In this document: piece after piece, positions 53,616-62,305 of the stretch
Numbering within the stretch: position 1 is the stretch's first letter
Layout of the letters: every line of letters begins with the position of its first letter
Assembly: GCA_947627695.1 (NCBI GenBank)
Contig: CANQXF010000003.1
Coordinates: 124,001 to 188,000 of the forward strand
DNA: 64,000 nt
Reading direction: 5' to 3'
DNA from: an uncultured Ruminiclostridium sp.
Lineage (GTDB): Bacteria; Bacillota; Clostridia; Oscillospirales; Ruminococcaceae
Program-made: the position numbers and the translations under genes
Notes under the pieces: model-generated
Databases searched by the model: none
What the model was told of the DNA's origin: nothing
What the model saw: only the letters and a program-made list of their open reading frames with translations

Positions 53616-54644
53616 ATGAATTTTAAGAAAATCATTGCGGGAACAGCTGCTTCTGTTATGGCAGTAAGTTCATTGGCTGCATACGTCAGTGCAAGCGCAA
53701 TTTATGTTCCCGAAGAAACACCTGCGAACGGCTGTTCTATTGATTCAAACTGGCTTGTAAGACTTTATTCTGAAGACGAGACTAATCCGATTGATTACGG
53801 CCTGGATCTTACAAAGCTCGATAAGTTTGATATCTATTTTGAAATGGTAAAGAGTTCAGACGAAGTTTTAGGAATTGACCCTGAGATGTATGATTACAGT
53901 ATTGACGGCGTCTTTGCAGGAAGCTTTATTTATTCGCAGAACGGCGGTCCTGTAATTGGTTCTGCTGATAAAGAAGGCGAAACCACACCTTACGATGATA
54001 AGGAAACCATGTATAAGCATTACAACTGGCCTACGCTTGAATGGTGGGCTGTTCCTGAAGAGGGCGATTCAGCTGAAGGTCAGGAAGCCGGTACTAATAA
54101 AGGTAATGTTGATTACAACAAGACACTGCATGTTGAGTATGTAAATCCTTTTTCATATAAGCTTGAGTATGTTGTATCTGCAGATGAAAGCAGATCTGAT
54201 CCTCGTTGGCGTGATGACGCTACCCTTTATCAGGTAGGTCTTCAGGAATGGAGCAGCGTTGTTGCTTGTCAGCTCAAGGTAAATCTGATGACGATCTACG
54301 ATGAGGATGGTAACTTGGCAATTGCATTTGACGGTCTTGGCAACAAGTTGGAAAAAGAAGATGCAGAAGCTAAACTGGCTGAAATCACAGCACCTGTCGC
54401 TTCCGAACCCGAAGAACCCGCAGAGTCCACTCCCGCAGAAAGTGAAGATTCTTCTGAAGAATCCAAAGCTCCTGCCGATGACAATAGCGGCGACAACACA
54501 ACGACTCCCGATACTACGACTGCTCCCAACCCCAACCCTACCACTCCTAATATGCTCCCCATAATCATCGCTATCGTTGCAGTTGTTGTAGTAGTTGTTA
54601 TCATTGTTATAGTAGTTGTTGTTAAGAAAAAGAAAAACAGCTAA
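53616..54644 (+). CDS. Secreted, C-terminally membrane-anchored surface protein
   Basis: I do not recognise the main domain. A signal peptide covers residues 1-28 (AYVSASA then IYVPEE suggests cleavage after A28). A folded domain runs to about residue 255, rich in tryptophan, tyrosine and acidic residues (for example WPTLEWWAVPEEGD, RDDATLYQVGLQEW). A Ser/Thr/Pro/Glu-rich linker (about 262-312) and one membrane helix (about 315-335) end in KKKKNS. There is no LPXTG signal. The layout is like a cell-surface receptor or binding protein held near the membrane on a flexible stalk. The strong promoter, stem-loop leader and GGAGG site suggest high expression. Confidence 0.75.
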   Translation: MNFKKIIAGTAASVMAVSSLAAYVSASAIYVPEETPANGCSIDSNWLVRLYSEDETNPIDYGLDLTKLDKFDIYFEMVKSSDEVLGIDPEMYDYSIDGVFAGSFIYSQNGGPVIGSADKEGETTPYDDKETMYKHYNWPTLEWWAVPEEGDSAEGQEAGTNKGNVDYNKTLHVEYVNPFSYKLEYVVSADESRSDPRWRDDATLYQVGLQEWSSVVACQLKVNLMTIYDEDGNLAIAFDGLGNKLEKEDAEAKLAEITAPVASEPEEPAESTPAESEDSSEESKAPADDNSGDNTTTPDTTTAPNPNPTTPNMLPIIIAIVAVVVVVVIIVIVVVVKKKKNS

Positions 54645-54661
54645 ATACAAACATTAAATAA

Positions 54662-54694
54662 AATAACCGTTCTTGACCGAACGGTTATTTTTTT
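54662..54694. terminator. Bidirectional terminator between the surface protein gene and mutS2
   Basis: An 11-bp perfect stem (AATAACCGTTC at 54662-54672 with GAACGGTTATT at 54679-54689) has a six-base loop. A T run follows on the plus strand and an A/T-rich flank on the other, so it serves two converging genes. Confidence 0.9.
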
Positions 54695-57077
54695 ATTTCA
54701 ATTCAACTACCGTAACTCCTGCTTCGCCTTCGCCGTAAACGCCTAAGCGATATGATTTTACGAATTTGCTTTGTTTAAGATAGCGGTGGACTGCCTCACG
54801 AAGAACGCCTGTTCCTTTTCCGTGAATGACCGTTATTATCTTCAGACCGCTGAGCAGACAGCCGTCAATAAAATTATCCAGCTCCATAATTCCCTCGTCC
54901 GTCGTCATTCCCCGTATATCAAGCTCCATACTTGATTTGCGGTCAGCGTTTGAGGTGATATTTTTGCGGCTGACACTTCCCTTTCCTGAATTTGTCTGCT
55001 TTTTCTCTTCCTCCTCAAGGCGGAGGTTTTTAACGTTTGTTTTGGTGCGGATTATTCCCACCATAACGAAACAGTTGCCCGAATTATCGGGAAGAGCCAC
55101 TAAAGTGCCTGTTTTATCAATATCTACAAGCCTTACTCTATCATTCAGCCTGAGAGGACGAGGTAGCTTGTATTCTCCGTCGGATTTCCTTTCAGAAACA
55201 GGGTTTGCAATGTCGTATATTTTGTTGAGAGAGGAGTTTACTTTGGAACGTGAGGCTTTTACCTTTGCGGAAAAATCCTCTGCTTCCTTTTGCTTGCGAA
55301 GCTGTTCAAGCTCCTCTATCAGACGGTCTGACTCAAATCGTGCCTCTTCAACGATACTCATAGCCTGCTGCCTTGCCTTGGAAATTTCAAATTCCTTTGC
55401 TTTTTCAGCGGCTTGACGATCTTTTTCGAGCTGTTCTGTAAGCTGTTTGTATTTCTGCTGTTCTTTTTCAATGTCGCTTTTCAGAAGTTCAAGCTCCTGT
55501 CTTGATTGCTCCAGCTTTTCGACAACCTGTTCAAAGCGTTTGCTTTCATCGTCTACAAGAGATTGTGCCGAATTTATTATTTCCTCGCTCATTCCAAGAC
55601 GCCTTACTATTGCGAAAGCGTTTGACTTTCCGGGAACGCCTGTAATAAGTCTGTAAGTAGGCTTTAATGTTGCTACGTCAAATTCGCAGCAGGCGTTTTC
55701 AACGCCGTCCTCTTCAAGAGCGAATATTTTCACTTCCTGATAATGGGTCGTGGCAATAACAAAACATCCGTTATCTTTAAGGGTTTTGAGGATTGAAACA
55801 GCAAGCGCCGAGCCTTCCGCAGGGTCTGTTCCCGAGCCGAGCTCGTCCAGCAAGACAAGTGATTTACAGTCGCAATCCGAAAGTATGCTTATGATGTTAT
55901 TCATATGAGATGAAAACGTGGAAAGACTTTGCTCAATGCTCTGCTCATCTCCTATATCCACCCGTATATCGGAAAAAATACCGATCTTACTTCCGTCAGC
56001 GGCAGGTATCATCAGCCCGCACATTGCCATAAGAGTAAGCAGACCCGCTGTTTTTATGGAAACGGTTTTGCCGCCTGTATTCGGTCCTGTGATTATAAGG
56101 CAGGTATAATTCGTTCCTAATTCTATATTTATAGGAACGGCTTTGCTTTTATCCAACAAAGGGTGCCTTGCCTTATTTAATAAAAGCATAGGTTCATCTG
56201 TTATTTCAGGGGTAGACGCTTTCATTTTGGCGGCAAGGCTTGCTTTTGCAAAAATAATCTCCAGCTTTATAGCATTGTTGTAGCTTTGAGTTATATTTTC
56301 AGCGTCGTCGCCTACACGCTTTGAAAGGTCCTTGATTATTCTCTCTATTTCCGCCTGTTCCTGCGCTTCAAGAACACGGATCTCGTTGTTTGCCTCCACC
56401 ACGCTCATAGGTTCGATAAATAACGTAGCTCCGCTGGAAGAAACGTCATGAACAAGACCGTTTATTTCGCTTTTGTGTTCGACTTTTACAGGAACGACAA
56501 AACGTCCGTCCCTTTGTGTGATGAGCGATTCCTGAAGATATTTCTGTGTTTCTTTGCTTTTTATCAGCTTATTAAGCTGTTCACGGATATTTACGCTTTG
56601 TCTTGCTATCGCCCGCCTGATTCTGTAAAGCTCTGGACTCGAGCTGTCGGATATTTCTTCTTCGGATATAATGGAGTTGCTTATTGCCTCTTCCAAGGAT
56701 TTATCGGGCTGAAGAAGCTGAAAATATTCATCAAGGCTGTTTTCAATTCCCGAGCATTGGGAATACCAACTGCAAAGAGAAGATATTTCACGCAGAACAT
56801 TAGCGGTATCCAAAAGCTCACGCAGTGAGAGGACTGCTCCGCCTGATGCTCGTGCCGCACTTGAGCATATGTTTTTTATTTTGCTGAAACGGGGCGTTCC
56901 GAATTTGCTTAAAAGGGTAAAAGCGTCGTCTGTCTGTTTCAGCAGTTCCCTGCACTTCTCTGCATCAAAAACAGGCTCAATGCCGAGACATTCCGCAATA
57001 CAATCGTCGCTGTGAGCTTCTTCCGATAAGAGAGTCAGTATCTTGTCCAGCTCCAGCTTTTTGTATTCTTTATTCAT
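54693..57077 (-). CDS. mutS2: Endonuclease/ATPase MutS2
   Basis: MutS2 acts on recombination intermediates and on stalled, collided ribosomes, not in mismatch repair; it lacks the MutS mismatch-binding domain. The 794-residue protein has a core domain, the ATPase with Walker A TGPNTGGKT near residue 333 and LLDELGSGTDP as Walker B, and a coiled coil (about 515-600). The C-terminal Smr nuclease domain has LDIRGMTTDEG and IHGKGTGVLR near the end. It overlaps recO by eight bases and ends the yqfC-to-mutS2 operon at a shared terminator. Confidence 0.95.
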   Translation of the reverse strand: MNKEYKKLELDKILTLLSEEAHSDDCIAECLGIEPVFDAEKCRELLKQTDDAFTLLSKFGTPRFSKIKNICSSAARASGGAVLSLRELLDTANVLREISSLCSWYSQCSGIENSLDEYFQLLQPDKSLEEAISNSIISEEEISDSSSPELYRIRRAIARQSVNIREQLNKLIKSKETQKYLQESLITQRDGRFVVPVKVEHKSEINGLVHDVSSSGATLFIEPMSVVEANNEIRVLEAQEQAEIERIIKDLSKRVGDDAENITQSYNNAIKLEIIFAKASLAAKMKASTPEITDEPMLLLNKARHPLLDKSKAVPINIELGTNYTCLIITGPNTGGKTVSIKTAGLLTLMAMCGLMIPAADGSKIGIFSDIRVDIGDEQSIEQSLSTFSSHMNNIISILSDCDCKSLVLLDELGSGTDPAEGSALAVSILKTLKDNGCFVIATTHYQEVKIFALEEDGVENACCEFDVATLKPTYRLITGVPGKSNAFAIVRRLGMSEEIINSAQSLVDDESKRFEQVVEKLEQSRQELELLKSDIEKEQQKYKQLTEQLEKDRQAAEKAKEFEISKARQQAMSIVEEARFESDRLIEELEQLRKQKEAEDFSAKVKASRSKVNSSLNKIYDIANPVSERKSDGEYKLPRPLRLNDRVRLVDIDKTGTLVALPDNSGNCFVMVGIIRTKTNVKNLRLEEEEKKQTNSGKGSVSRKNITSNADRKSSMELDIRGMTTDEGIMELDNFIDGCLLSGLKIITVIHGKGTGVLREAVHRYLKQSKFVKSYRLGVYGEGEAGVTVVELK

Positions 57078-57837
57078 AAAAGTTTTCCTCTGTTTTTTTG
57101 TAATAATCCAGTGTTTTAAAATCTCTGCCCAGCTGTTTTAAAATATATTTCTCGGCGAAATCCGAAAAGTCGGTTTTAACTTTACCGTTAAGCGTAAAGC
57201 CGTATACTTTATTTACAGGAGAATAAACAGCATATCTCATTGTATGAAGCAGTACAGGCGAAAGCTCTGTCAGCTTATCTGATACTTTTTCTGCACATTC
57301 TCCACATACAAGGTCATTTTCATCATCGGAAAAAAACATTTTTTCCCGTTCATATTCGCCGCATATACGGCAGGCTCTTAAATCTGGCATAAAGCCGAGC
57401 ATTGAAATTATCCGCAGTTCAAATACCGCCTTTATCAGCGCAAGGTCTGCATTTTCCTTTTCAAGCTGATAAAGAGTTATTGCCAAAAAGCGCAAAATAT
57501 CCTCTCCGCTTTGTTCAGCGGCAGAGGTATATTTTATTATATCCGCAAAATAAATGGCAAGGCTGAATTTTTTTATGTCCGAGGATAAGCCGAAAAAGCT
57601 GTATTTAGGCTCTGAACTGTTAAGCGTATATCGCAAATTGGTTTTATTCAAGCAAAATGTAGAATATGAAAAGAGCCCTGTTGATGAAATATTTTTACTT
57701 CCCGCTTTTTTCAGTCCATGGGCTATTGCTTCTATAACGCCGTATTCATTTGTGAGTATATCAAGAAAACAGTTGTTTTCGCCGATGTCACGTTTTCCTA
57801 ATACTATTCCTTCAACAGTTACCAGCATATCATTCAT
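57070..57837 (-). CDS. recO: DNA repair protein RecO
   Basis: RecO helps RecR load RecA on SSB-coated gaps. The protein has an N-terminal OB fold (VTVEGIVLGKRDIGENNCFLDILT and ...GVIEAIAHGLKK), a helical body and a four-cysteine zinc site CRICGEYE...CGECAEK in the C-terminal half. The start is uncertain: ATG at 57837 (255 residues) overlaps the era stop and has GGGAG only three bases before it; ATG at 57828 would have it 12 bases away. Both begin within the family's usual N terminus. It overlaps era upstream and mutS2 downstream. Confidence 0.92.
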   Translation of the reverse strand: MNDMLVTVEGIVLGKRDIGENNCFLDILTNEYGVIEAIAHGLKKAGSKNISSTGLFSYSTFCLNKTNLRYTLNSSEPKYSFFGLSSDIKKFSLAIYFADIIKYTSAAEQSGEDILRFLAITLYQLEKENADLALIKAVFELRIISMLGFMPDLRACRICGEYEREKMFFSDDENDLVCGECAEKVSDKLTELSPVLLHTMRYAVYSPVNKVYGFTLNGKVKTDFSDFAEKYILKQLGRDFKTLDYYKKTEENFYE

Positions 57838-58735
57838 CTGCTCCCAAACCAAGCTCTAAAATAAAGGCCTCGTTGTTACGCCAGTTTTCCTTTACTTTTA
57901 CCCATATTTTAAGATTTACTTTTGTGCCGAAATATTCTTCCAGATCTGCACGGGCGATCGTACCTATTTTTTTGAGCATTGCTCCCTGCCTGCCTATCAG
58001 CATACCTTTGTGAGATGCTTTTTCACAAGTTATAACAATGCCGACGTCAGCAATATCTTCCCCTTTATTTGTTTTCGTTTCCTCCAGCGTTTCAACTTCT
58101 ACGGCTACTCCATGAGGAACTTCCTCGTGCATCGTACGAAGTATTTTTTCCCTTACGATTTCAGACAGCCAGACTTTTTCAGGCTGGTCTGTAGGCAGAT
58201 CGTCGGGAAAATAGTGAGGGGATTCCTTGGCAAATTTTTCGATTGCAGGCATTATAAGCCCTGTGTTTATCTGTTTGATAACGCTTATAGGAATAATTTC
58301 GGTAAAATCATATTTTTTTGAATATTCGTCAATGATTTGGAGCAATTTTGACTTATCGCCTATAAGGTCGACCTTGTTTATTAACAAAATTACTTTTGTA
58401 TTTCGTATTTTAAAATTTTCAATAAGCTCGTCCTCGGTTTTTGACGCTTTTTTTGCTGCATCTACCATAAGAATGGCTACGTCAACGTCATCTATACCGT
58501 TTTTTATTGATTTTACCATTTCCTCTGACAGCTTTGTTTTAGGCTTGTGCATGCCGGGAGTGTCTATAAAAACATATTGCGTTTCGCCTTTGGTCAATAT
58601 TCCGTTTATCCTCATTCTGGTGGTTTGAGGTTTAGGACTTACAATAGCAACCTTTTCACCTACCAAAAGGTTTGTAAGAGATGATTTCCCCGCATTAGGT
58701 CTTCCTGTTATGGCAACAAATACAGATTTAGTCAT
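57830..58735 (-). CDS. era: GTPase Era
   Basis: Era is an essential GTPase that binds 16S rRNA near the 3' end during 30S assembly. The 301-residue protein has the G1 loop GRPNAGKS (11-18), DTPGMHKPK as G3, NKVD as G4, and a C-terminal KH RNA-binding domain that includes GMLIGRQGAMLKKIG near residues 240-255. It overlaps dgkA by eight bases upstream and the recO start downstream, so all are translationally coupled. Confidence 0.96.
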   Translation of the reverse strand: MTKSVFVAITGRPNAGKSSLTNLLVGEKVAIVSPKPQTTRMRINGILTKGETQYVFIDTPGMHKPKTKLSEEMVKSIKNGIDDVDVAILMVDAAKKASKTEDELIENFKIRNTKVILLINKVDLIGDKSKLLQIIDEYSKKYDFTEIIPISVIKQINTGLIMPAIEKFAKESPHYFPDDLPTDQPEKVWLSEIVREKILRTMHEEVPHGVAVEVETLEETKTNKGEDIADVGIVITCEKASHKGMLIGRQGAMLKKIGTIARADLEEYFGTKVNLKIWVKVKENWRNNEAFILELGLGADE

Positions 58736-59213
58736 TATTTTTCTTTCCTTTTAATTTTCTCTTTTTTCCTGTGGTTATAAATACAAGCGCTATTGCTGAA
58801 AATCCTATGAACATAAGCGCGTTGGACCATTCAGAAAAGAACATGATAATTATTTTTATTTTTTCTATATCAAAAAAAAGCACTAATCCCACAGCTACTG
58901 CCATTACTGCGGATAAAAGCACAGCGCCTGCGGCAACGTCCTTTGCCACCTTTGCAAGCGGACTGTATTCCGGTGAGATCTTGTCCACTATCACTTCAAT
59001 AGAAGTATTCAGCACTTCAAATATCATAACAAGAGCGCATGTGATGATAAGCAGCGCAATTTCGCCTTTGGAAAAGTTATAAAAAGCGGAGAAAAACGCT
59101 ACATAAAGCGCTGCAACAATATGTATGCGCATATTTCTCTCATGGCACAGTACAAAATATATGCCCTTAAAAGCGTATTTAAAGCTGTTTTTTAAGCTGA
59201 ATAGCTTGTTCAT
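58728..59213 (-). CDS. dgkA: Diacylglycerol/undecaprenol kinase
   Basis: A small membrane kinase of the DgkA family; in Gram-positives the substrate is usually undecaprenol. The 161-residue protein has three to four membrane helices, the family start with SFKYAFKGI and HERNMRIHI, and the active-site motif VLNTSIEVIVDKISPEYSPLAKVAKDVAAGAVLL near residues 66-100. A fourth helix and a basic tail extend the usual 120-130 residues. It lies between ybeY and era, as in Bacillus, but without cdd. Confidence 0.92.
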   Translation of the reverse strand: MNKLFSLKNSFKYAFKGIYFVLCHERNMRIHIVAALYVAFFSAFYNFSKGEIALLIITCALVMIFEVLNTSIEVIVDKISPEYSPLAKVAKDVAAGAVLLSAVMAVAVGLVLFFDIEKIKIIIMFFSEWSNALMFIGFSAIALVFITTGKKRKLKGKKNND

Positions 59214-59224
59214 AATTTCTCCGT

Positions 59225-59701
59225 TTATCTTGTTATTCCCAGCTTGTCAAGCACTTTTGTCTGCTTTTCAAACATTATTTTTTCTTCTTCTTTTCCCTGC
59301 TCGTGGTCATAGCCCAACAGGTGAAGCATTGAGTGCGTAGTCAGAAAGCACAACTCGCGCATCAGAGAATGTCCGTATTCTTCCGCCTGTTCTTCGGCTT
59401 TCGGAGCGCATATCATAATATCTCCCAGCATAATGCGGTCGGTATCAGGGTTGACGTCGTATTCTCCGTTCTCTCCCAAAGGAAAAGAAAGAACGTCTGT
59501 AACGCTGTCTTTCTGACGGTATTCCCTGTTCATCTCACGGATTTCATTTTTATCTGTTATTGTAATTGAAACTTCCGCATCGAAGTCTATTCCTTCCGTT
59601 TCAAGAACTGTTTCACAGCATTTTCTCAGATTAGTACGCAGTTCTTTTGGCAGAACGGTTTCTTTCTGACGGTTGGAAAAGTATATTTTGATTTTTGACA
59701 T
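59225..59701 (-). CDS. ybeY: rRNA maturation endoribonuclease YbeY
   Basis: A zinc endoribonuclease involved in 16S rRNA maturation and ribosome quality control. The 158-residue protein has the zinc-binding motif HSMLHLLGYDH, with H123, H127 and H133, the conserved arginine region REMNREYRQKDSVTDVLSFP near residues 55-74, and a LGDIMICAPKAEEQAEEYGH segment. It sits between phoH and dgkA in the classic order. Confidence 0.95.
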   Translation of the reverse strand: MSKIKIYFSNRQKETVLPKELRTNLRKCCETVLETEGIDFDAEVSITITDKNEIREMNREYRQKDSVTDVLSFPLGENGEYDVNPDTDRIMLGDIMICAPKAEEQAEEYGHSLMRELCFLTTHSMLHLLGYDHEQGKEEEKIMFEKQTKVLDKLGITR

Positions 59702-59722
59702 CTATATGACCTCTTTTATCTG

Positions 59723-60691
59723 TCATTGTTTTTTAAACTGCTGATTTGCGTATTTTTCGTATGCTTTGACAATATCCTGAACCAGCTTATGACGGACTAC
59801 GTCTTTTTCGGAAAATTTGACCTGAGCTATTCCCTCAATATTTTTAAGTACCTTTGACGCTTCTACCAGGCCAGATTTTTTGTTGTCTGTAAGGTCGATT
59901 TGCGTTATATCGCCTGTTATGACCATTTTACTGTTAAATCCGAGACGGGTGAGAAACATTTTCATTTGTTCCGTAGTAGTGTTTTGCGCCTCATCAAGTA
60001 TTATAAAGCTGTCGTCAAGCGTTCGCCCTCTCATATATGCCAATGGTGCAACCTCAATGTACCCTTTTTCCTGATTGCGCTGAAACGCCTCTGCTCCCAT
60101 CATATCAAATAATGCGTCATACAGCGGACGAAGATAAGGGTCGACTTTATTTTGCAGATCTCCAGGAAGAAATCCCAGCTTTTCTCCTGCCTCAACTGCG
60201 GGACGAGTAAGTATTATTCGCTGTATCTCGTGCTGCTTAAAGGCTTTTACCGCCTGCGCAACTGCAAGATATGTTTTTCCAGTTCCAGCAGGTCCGATCC
60301 CGAAAACAATAGTATTGTTTCGTATGCTGTCAACATATTTTTTCTGTCCGATAGTTTTGGGCTTTACAGGTTTACCTGTAAAGGTCACGCATATACAGTC
60401 GGAATATAGTCCTTCAAGCTGCATTTGCGTGCCGTCGTTTACGGAGCTTATGGTGTACCTGACCGATTGTTCGGTGATAGTTTCGCCATTGTTATACATT
60501 TTTTCCAGTGCGCTGATAACAGCGCAAGCTGCGTCTGCGTTGGGCTCGGCTCCGTTTACCTTTATATCTCCGTCACGACTGTAAACGGATACATTGTACT
60601 CCTTTTGTATGATATTTATATTCTCGTCAAAGTTTCCGAATATCGCATGGATACAGTCTATATTGTTTATACAAACACATTTTTCAGCCAT
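59723..60691 (-). CDS. phoH: PhoH-family P-loop ATPase
   Basis: A PhoH ATPase of about 322 residues, a probable RNA-related NTPase of uncertain role. The Walker A motif is GPAGTGKT in the GIGPAGTGKTYLAVAQAV segment, Walker B is FIILDEAQN, and the LTRPAVEAGEKLGFLPGDL and ITGDITQIDL motifs are present. An N-terminal KH-like region lies before about residue 115. The ATG at 60691 is preferred, with AGGA about 12 bases ahead; two in-frame ATGs, at 60709 and 60703, are less well placed. It lies 94 bases after yqfD. Confidence 0.92.
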   Translation of the reverse strand: MAEKCVCINNIDCIHAIFGNFDENINIIQKEYNVSVYSRDGDIKVNGAEPNADAACAVISALEKMYNNGETITEQSVRYTISSVNDGTQMQLEGLYSDCICVTFTGKPVKPKTIGQKKYVDSIRNNTIVFGIGPAGTGKTYLAVAQAVKAFKQHEIQRIILTRPAVEAGEKLGFLPGDLQNKVDPYLRPLYDALFDMMGAEAFQRNQEKGYIEVAPLAYMRGRTLDDSFIILDEAQNTTTEQMKMFLTRLGFNSKMVITGDITQIDLTDNKKSGLVEASKVLKNIEGIAQVKFSEKDVVRHKLVQDIVKAYEKYANQQFKKQ

Positions 60692-60750
60692 TGATTTTAA
60701 CATCCTCATTTTTTAACATTTTTATCGGTTTAATTTAGATATATAATGTT

Positions 60751-60779
60751 ATTATATCATATATTTTATTAAATTAAAA
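60751..60779 (-). promoter_or_regulatory. Possible internal promoter ahead of phoH
   Basis: On the minus strand a perfect TATAAT (60751-60756) with a TGA extension lies in the yqfD-phoH gap. The -35 position at 17 bp (60774-60779) reads TTTTAA, a weak match. It could give phoH-ybeY-era a vegetative promoter separate from the sporulation-controlled yqfCD genes. Confidence 0.35.
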
Positions 60780-60803
60780 GGCTTTTTCCAAAATAATCCT
60801 TAT

Positions 60804-61967
60804 TTATTCGTAAACTATCTCCTGCTGAGAGGCAATGTTTCCTTGAAGAGTATATTTACATTTTACTGTTATCCCCTTATCGTCCTGCTCAAAGCTGATA
60901 TCTCTGTCTACAATGGCCACATTTTTAAGCATATTCATTTCATATAGCTCAAGCTCCTGCTCTAAGCTGCGTTTTACATCATTCACAGTTCTTTTTACTT
61001 CAACGTCCTCTGTTTTTGTTTTCTCTATCACGATTCTTTTCCATGGCATTTTTATACCGAATATATTCACATCATAGCTGTTTTTTGAGTATGTATATCC
61101 GTTTTCATAGGTTTCTTCGTGAGTTGGAAATGTAAATCCAAACAGCTTTATATATTCGTTGAAATATTTTTCGTCTGTCTTCTTCTTTTCGATCGTGTTA
61201 AATTCTTTGTAAAAGCTTATCTCTTCCTCATACTCCGCTATAATCTTTGCATCTGCATGGTTTACGCTTATATTTCCTGCTCCGTCGTTTACTATTCCAC
61301 TCACTATAATATCACCTTCAGCAACTCCACTTCCCACTTCGTAGAGCATAGTTCCCCTATATACCTCTGTTTCAACTATCCGTCCTCCTCTTGCAGCTAC
61401 TACATTGCAAGGAACGTTAACGGGAAGTCCTGTTGTCGGATTTGAGATGGTTTCGTTTATTTTTACATATACTCTTGAGCCTTCGTTTTCAATGCTGATC
61501 CACGCCAGATTGTCAAAATAAAGCATAGCTTTCAGTTCAGTCATTGTGTTTTTCAGTTCTTTTCGGGAGGCGCCTGCATATATTCCGTTTTCAGTTAAAA
61601 AATCCAGAATCGTTTCATCGGAAATATCTTTGTTTCCCGTTATGGATATATCCCAGACAATGCTTGAACATAAAAGAAGTATTATTCCGTATGCCAGCGC
61701 TCCGATAACTATTCCGTAACGGTTCCTGTATTTATAAAGCCTGAAAAAAATACCCCTTTTTTCCTCGATATGTATGCGTACATGAAAGCTTTTTCTTATT
61801 TTTGCAAGCAGCATATAGTCCGACGGCGAGGTTTTGGCGTAAATTATTTTATCTACATTTTCTATATCAAAAATTTTTATACCGTTTTTCAATGCATATG
61901 AAATAAATTCTTCACATTCTGTTCCTATCAGGCTGAATTTTACAAAACCGAAATTTCTTTTTTTCAT
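60804..61967 (-). CDS. yqfD: Sporulation protein YqfD
   Basis: A membrane protein of the mother cell, needed for efficient sporulation in Bacillus; its activity is unknown. The 387-residue protein has an N-terminal soluble part, one membrane helix at about residues 92-110 (GIVIGALAYGIILLLCSSIV), and an outer domain rich in beta strand, with GNKDISDETILDFLTENG at the start and a later RGGRIVETEVYRGT segment. It overlaps the yqfC stop by four bases and belongs to the yqfC-yqfD unit. Confidence 0.9.
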   Translation of the reverse strand: MKKRNFGFVKFSLIGTECEEFISYALKNGIKIFDIENVDKIIYAKTSPSDYMLLAKIRKSFHVRIHIEEKRGIFFRLYKYRNRYGIVIGALAYGIILLLCSSIVWDISITGNKDISDETILDFLTENGIYAGASRKELKNTMTELKAMLYFDNLAWISIENEGSRVYVKINETISNPTTGLPVNVPCNVVAARGGRIVETEVYRGTMLYEVGSGVAEGDIIVSGIVNDGAGNISVNHADAKIIAEYEEEISFYKEFNTIEKKKTDEKYFNEYIKLFGFTFPTHEETYENGYTYSKNSYDVNIFGIKMPWKRIVIEKTKTEDVEVKRTVNDVKRSLEQELELYEMNMLKNVAIVDRDISFEQDDKGITVKCKYTLQGNIASQQEIVYE

Positions 61968-62236
61968 AGTTCCTCCTTGGAGATAAAGGTTATCGAATGT
62001 ATTTTCCCACTTATTACAACGCCGCCTATGTTGAAATTTTTCATTTTGAGTCCCATTCCGACAACAGATATGCCTATTGCGGAAAGCTCAAGAGTAATAA
62101 GATTTTCATCATATTTCAGCACCCTTCGGCAGCCGTCCAGCACGATTTCATTATCATCGGTTATTTGTATATCCGAGTGTTTTGTAAGCTCCTTTTTGAA
62201 ATTTTCGTATCTGACAGCTAATTCGTTTACGTTCAT
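61964..62236 (-). CDS. yqfC: Sporulation protein YqfC
   Basis: A 90-residue YabP/YqfC-family sporulation protein, a small mother-cell protein found beside yqfD. The family segment with ITDDNEIVLDGCRRVLKYDEN, then ITLELSAIGISVVGMGLKMKNFN is present, as is the terminal GKIHSITFISKEE. A strong ribosome site (GGAAGGTGAT) precedes the ATG. It heads the operon leading to phoH, era and mutS2, and is divergent from ylbJ. Confidence 0.9.
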   Translation of the reverse strand: MNVNELAVRYENFKKELTKHSDIQITDDNEIVLDGCRRVLKYDENLITLELSAIGISVVGMGLKMKNFNIGGVVISGKIHSITFISKEEL

Positions 62237-62259
62237 TATATCACCTTCCTTTTAATATA

Positions 62260-62289
62260 ATCTATATGAAACAAGCCTTTATATAATTC
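62260..62289 (-). promoter_or_regulatory. Possible sigma-E-like promoter of yqfC
   Basis: On the minus strand GAATTAT (62283-62289) and CATATAGAT (62260-62268) are 14 bp apart, resembling the sigma-E pattern (GAATATT and CATACANT) with two mismatches in each box. YqfC is a sigma-E gene in Bacillus. The match alone is weak. Confidence 0.3.
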
Positions 62290-62305
62290 AAAAAGGAGAA
62301 CTATA

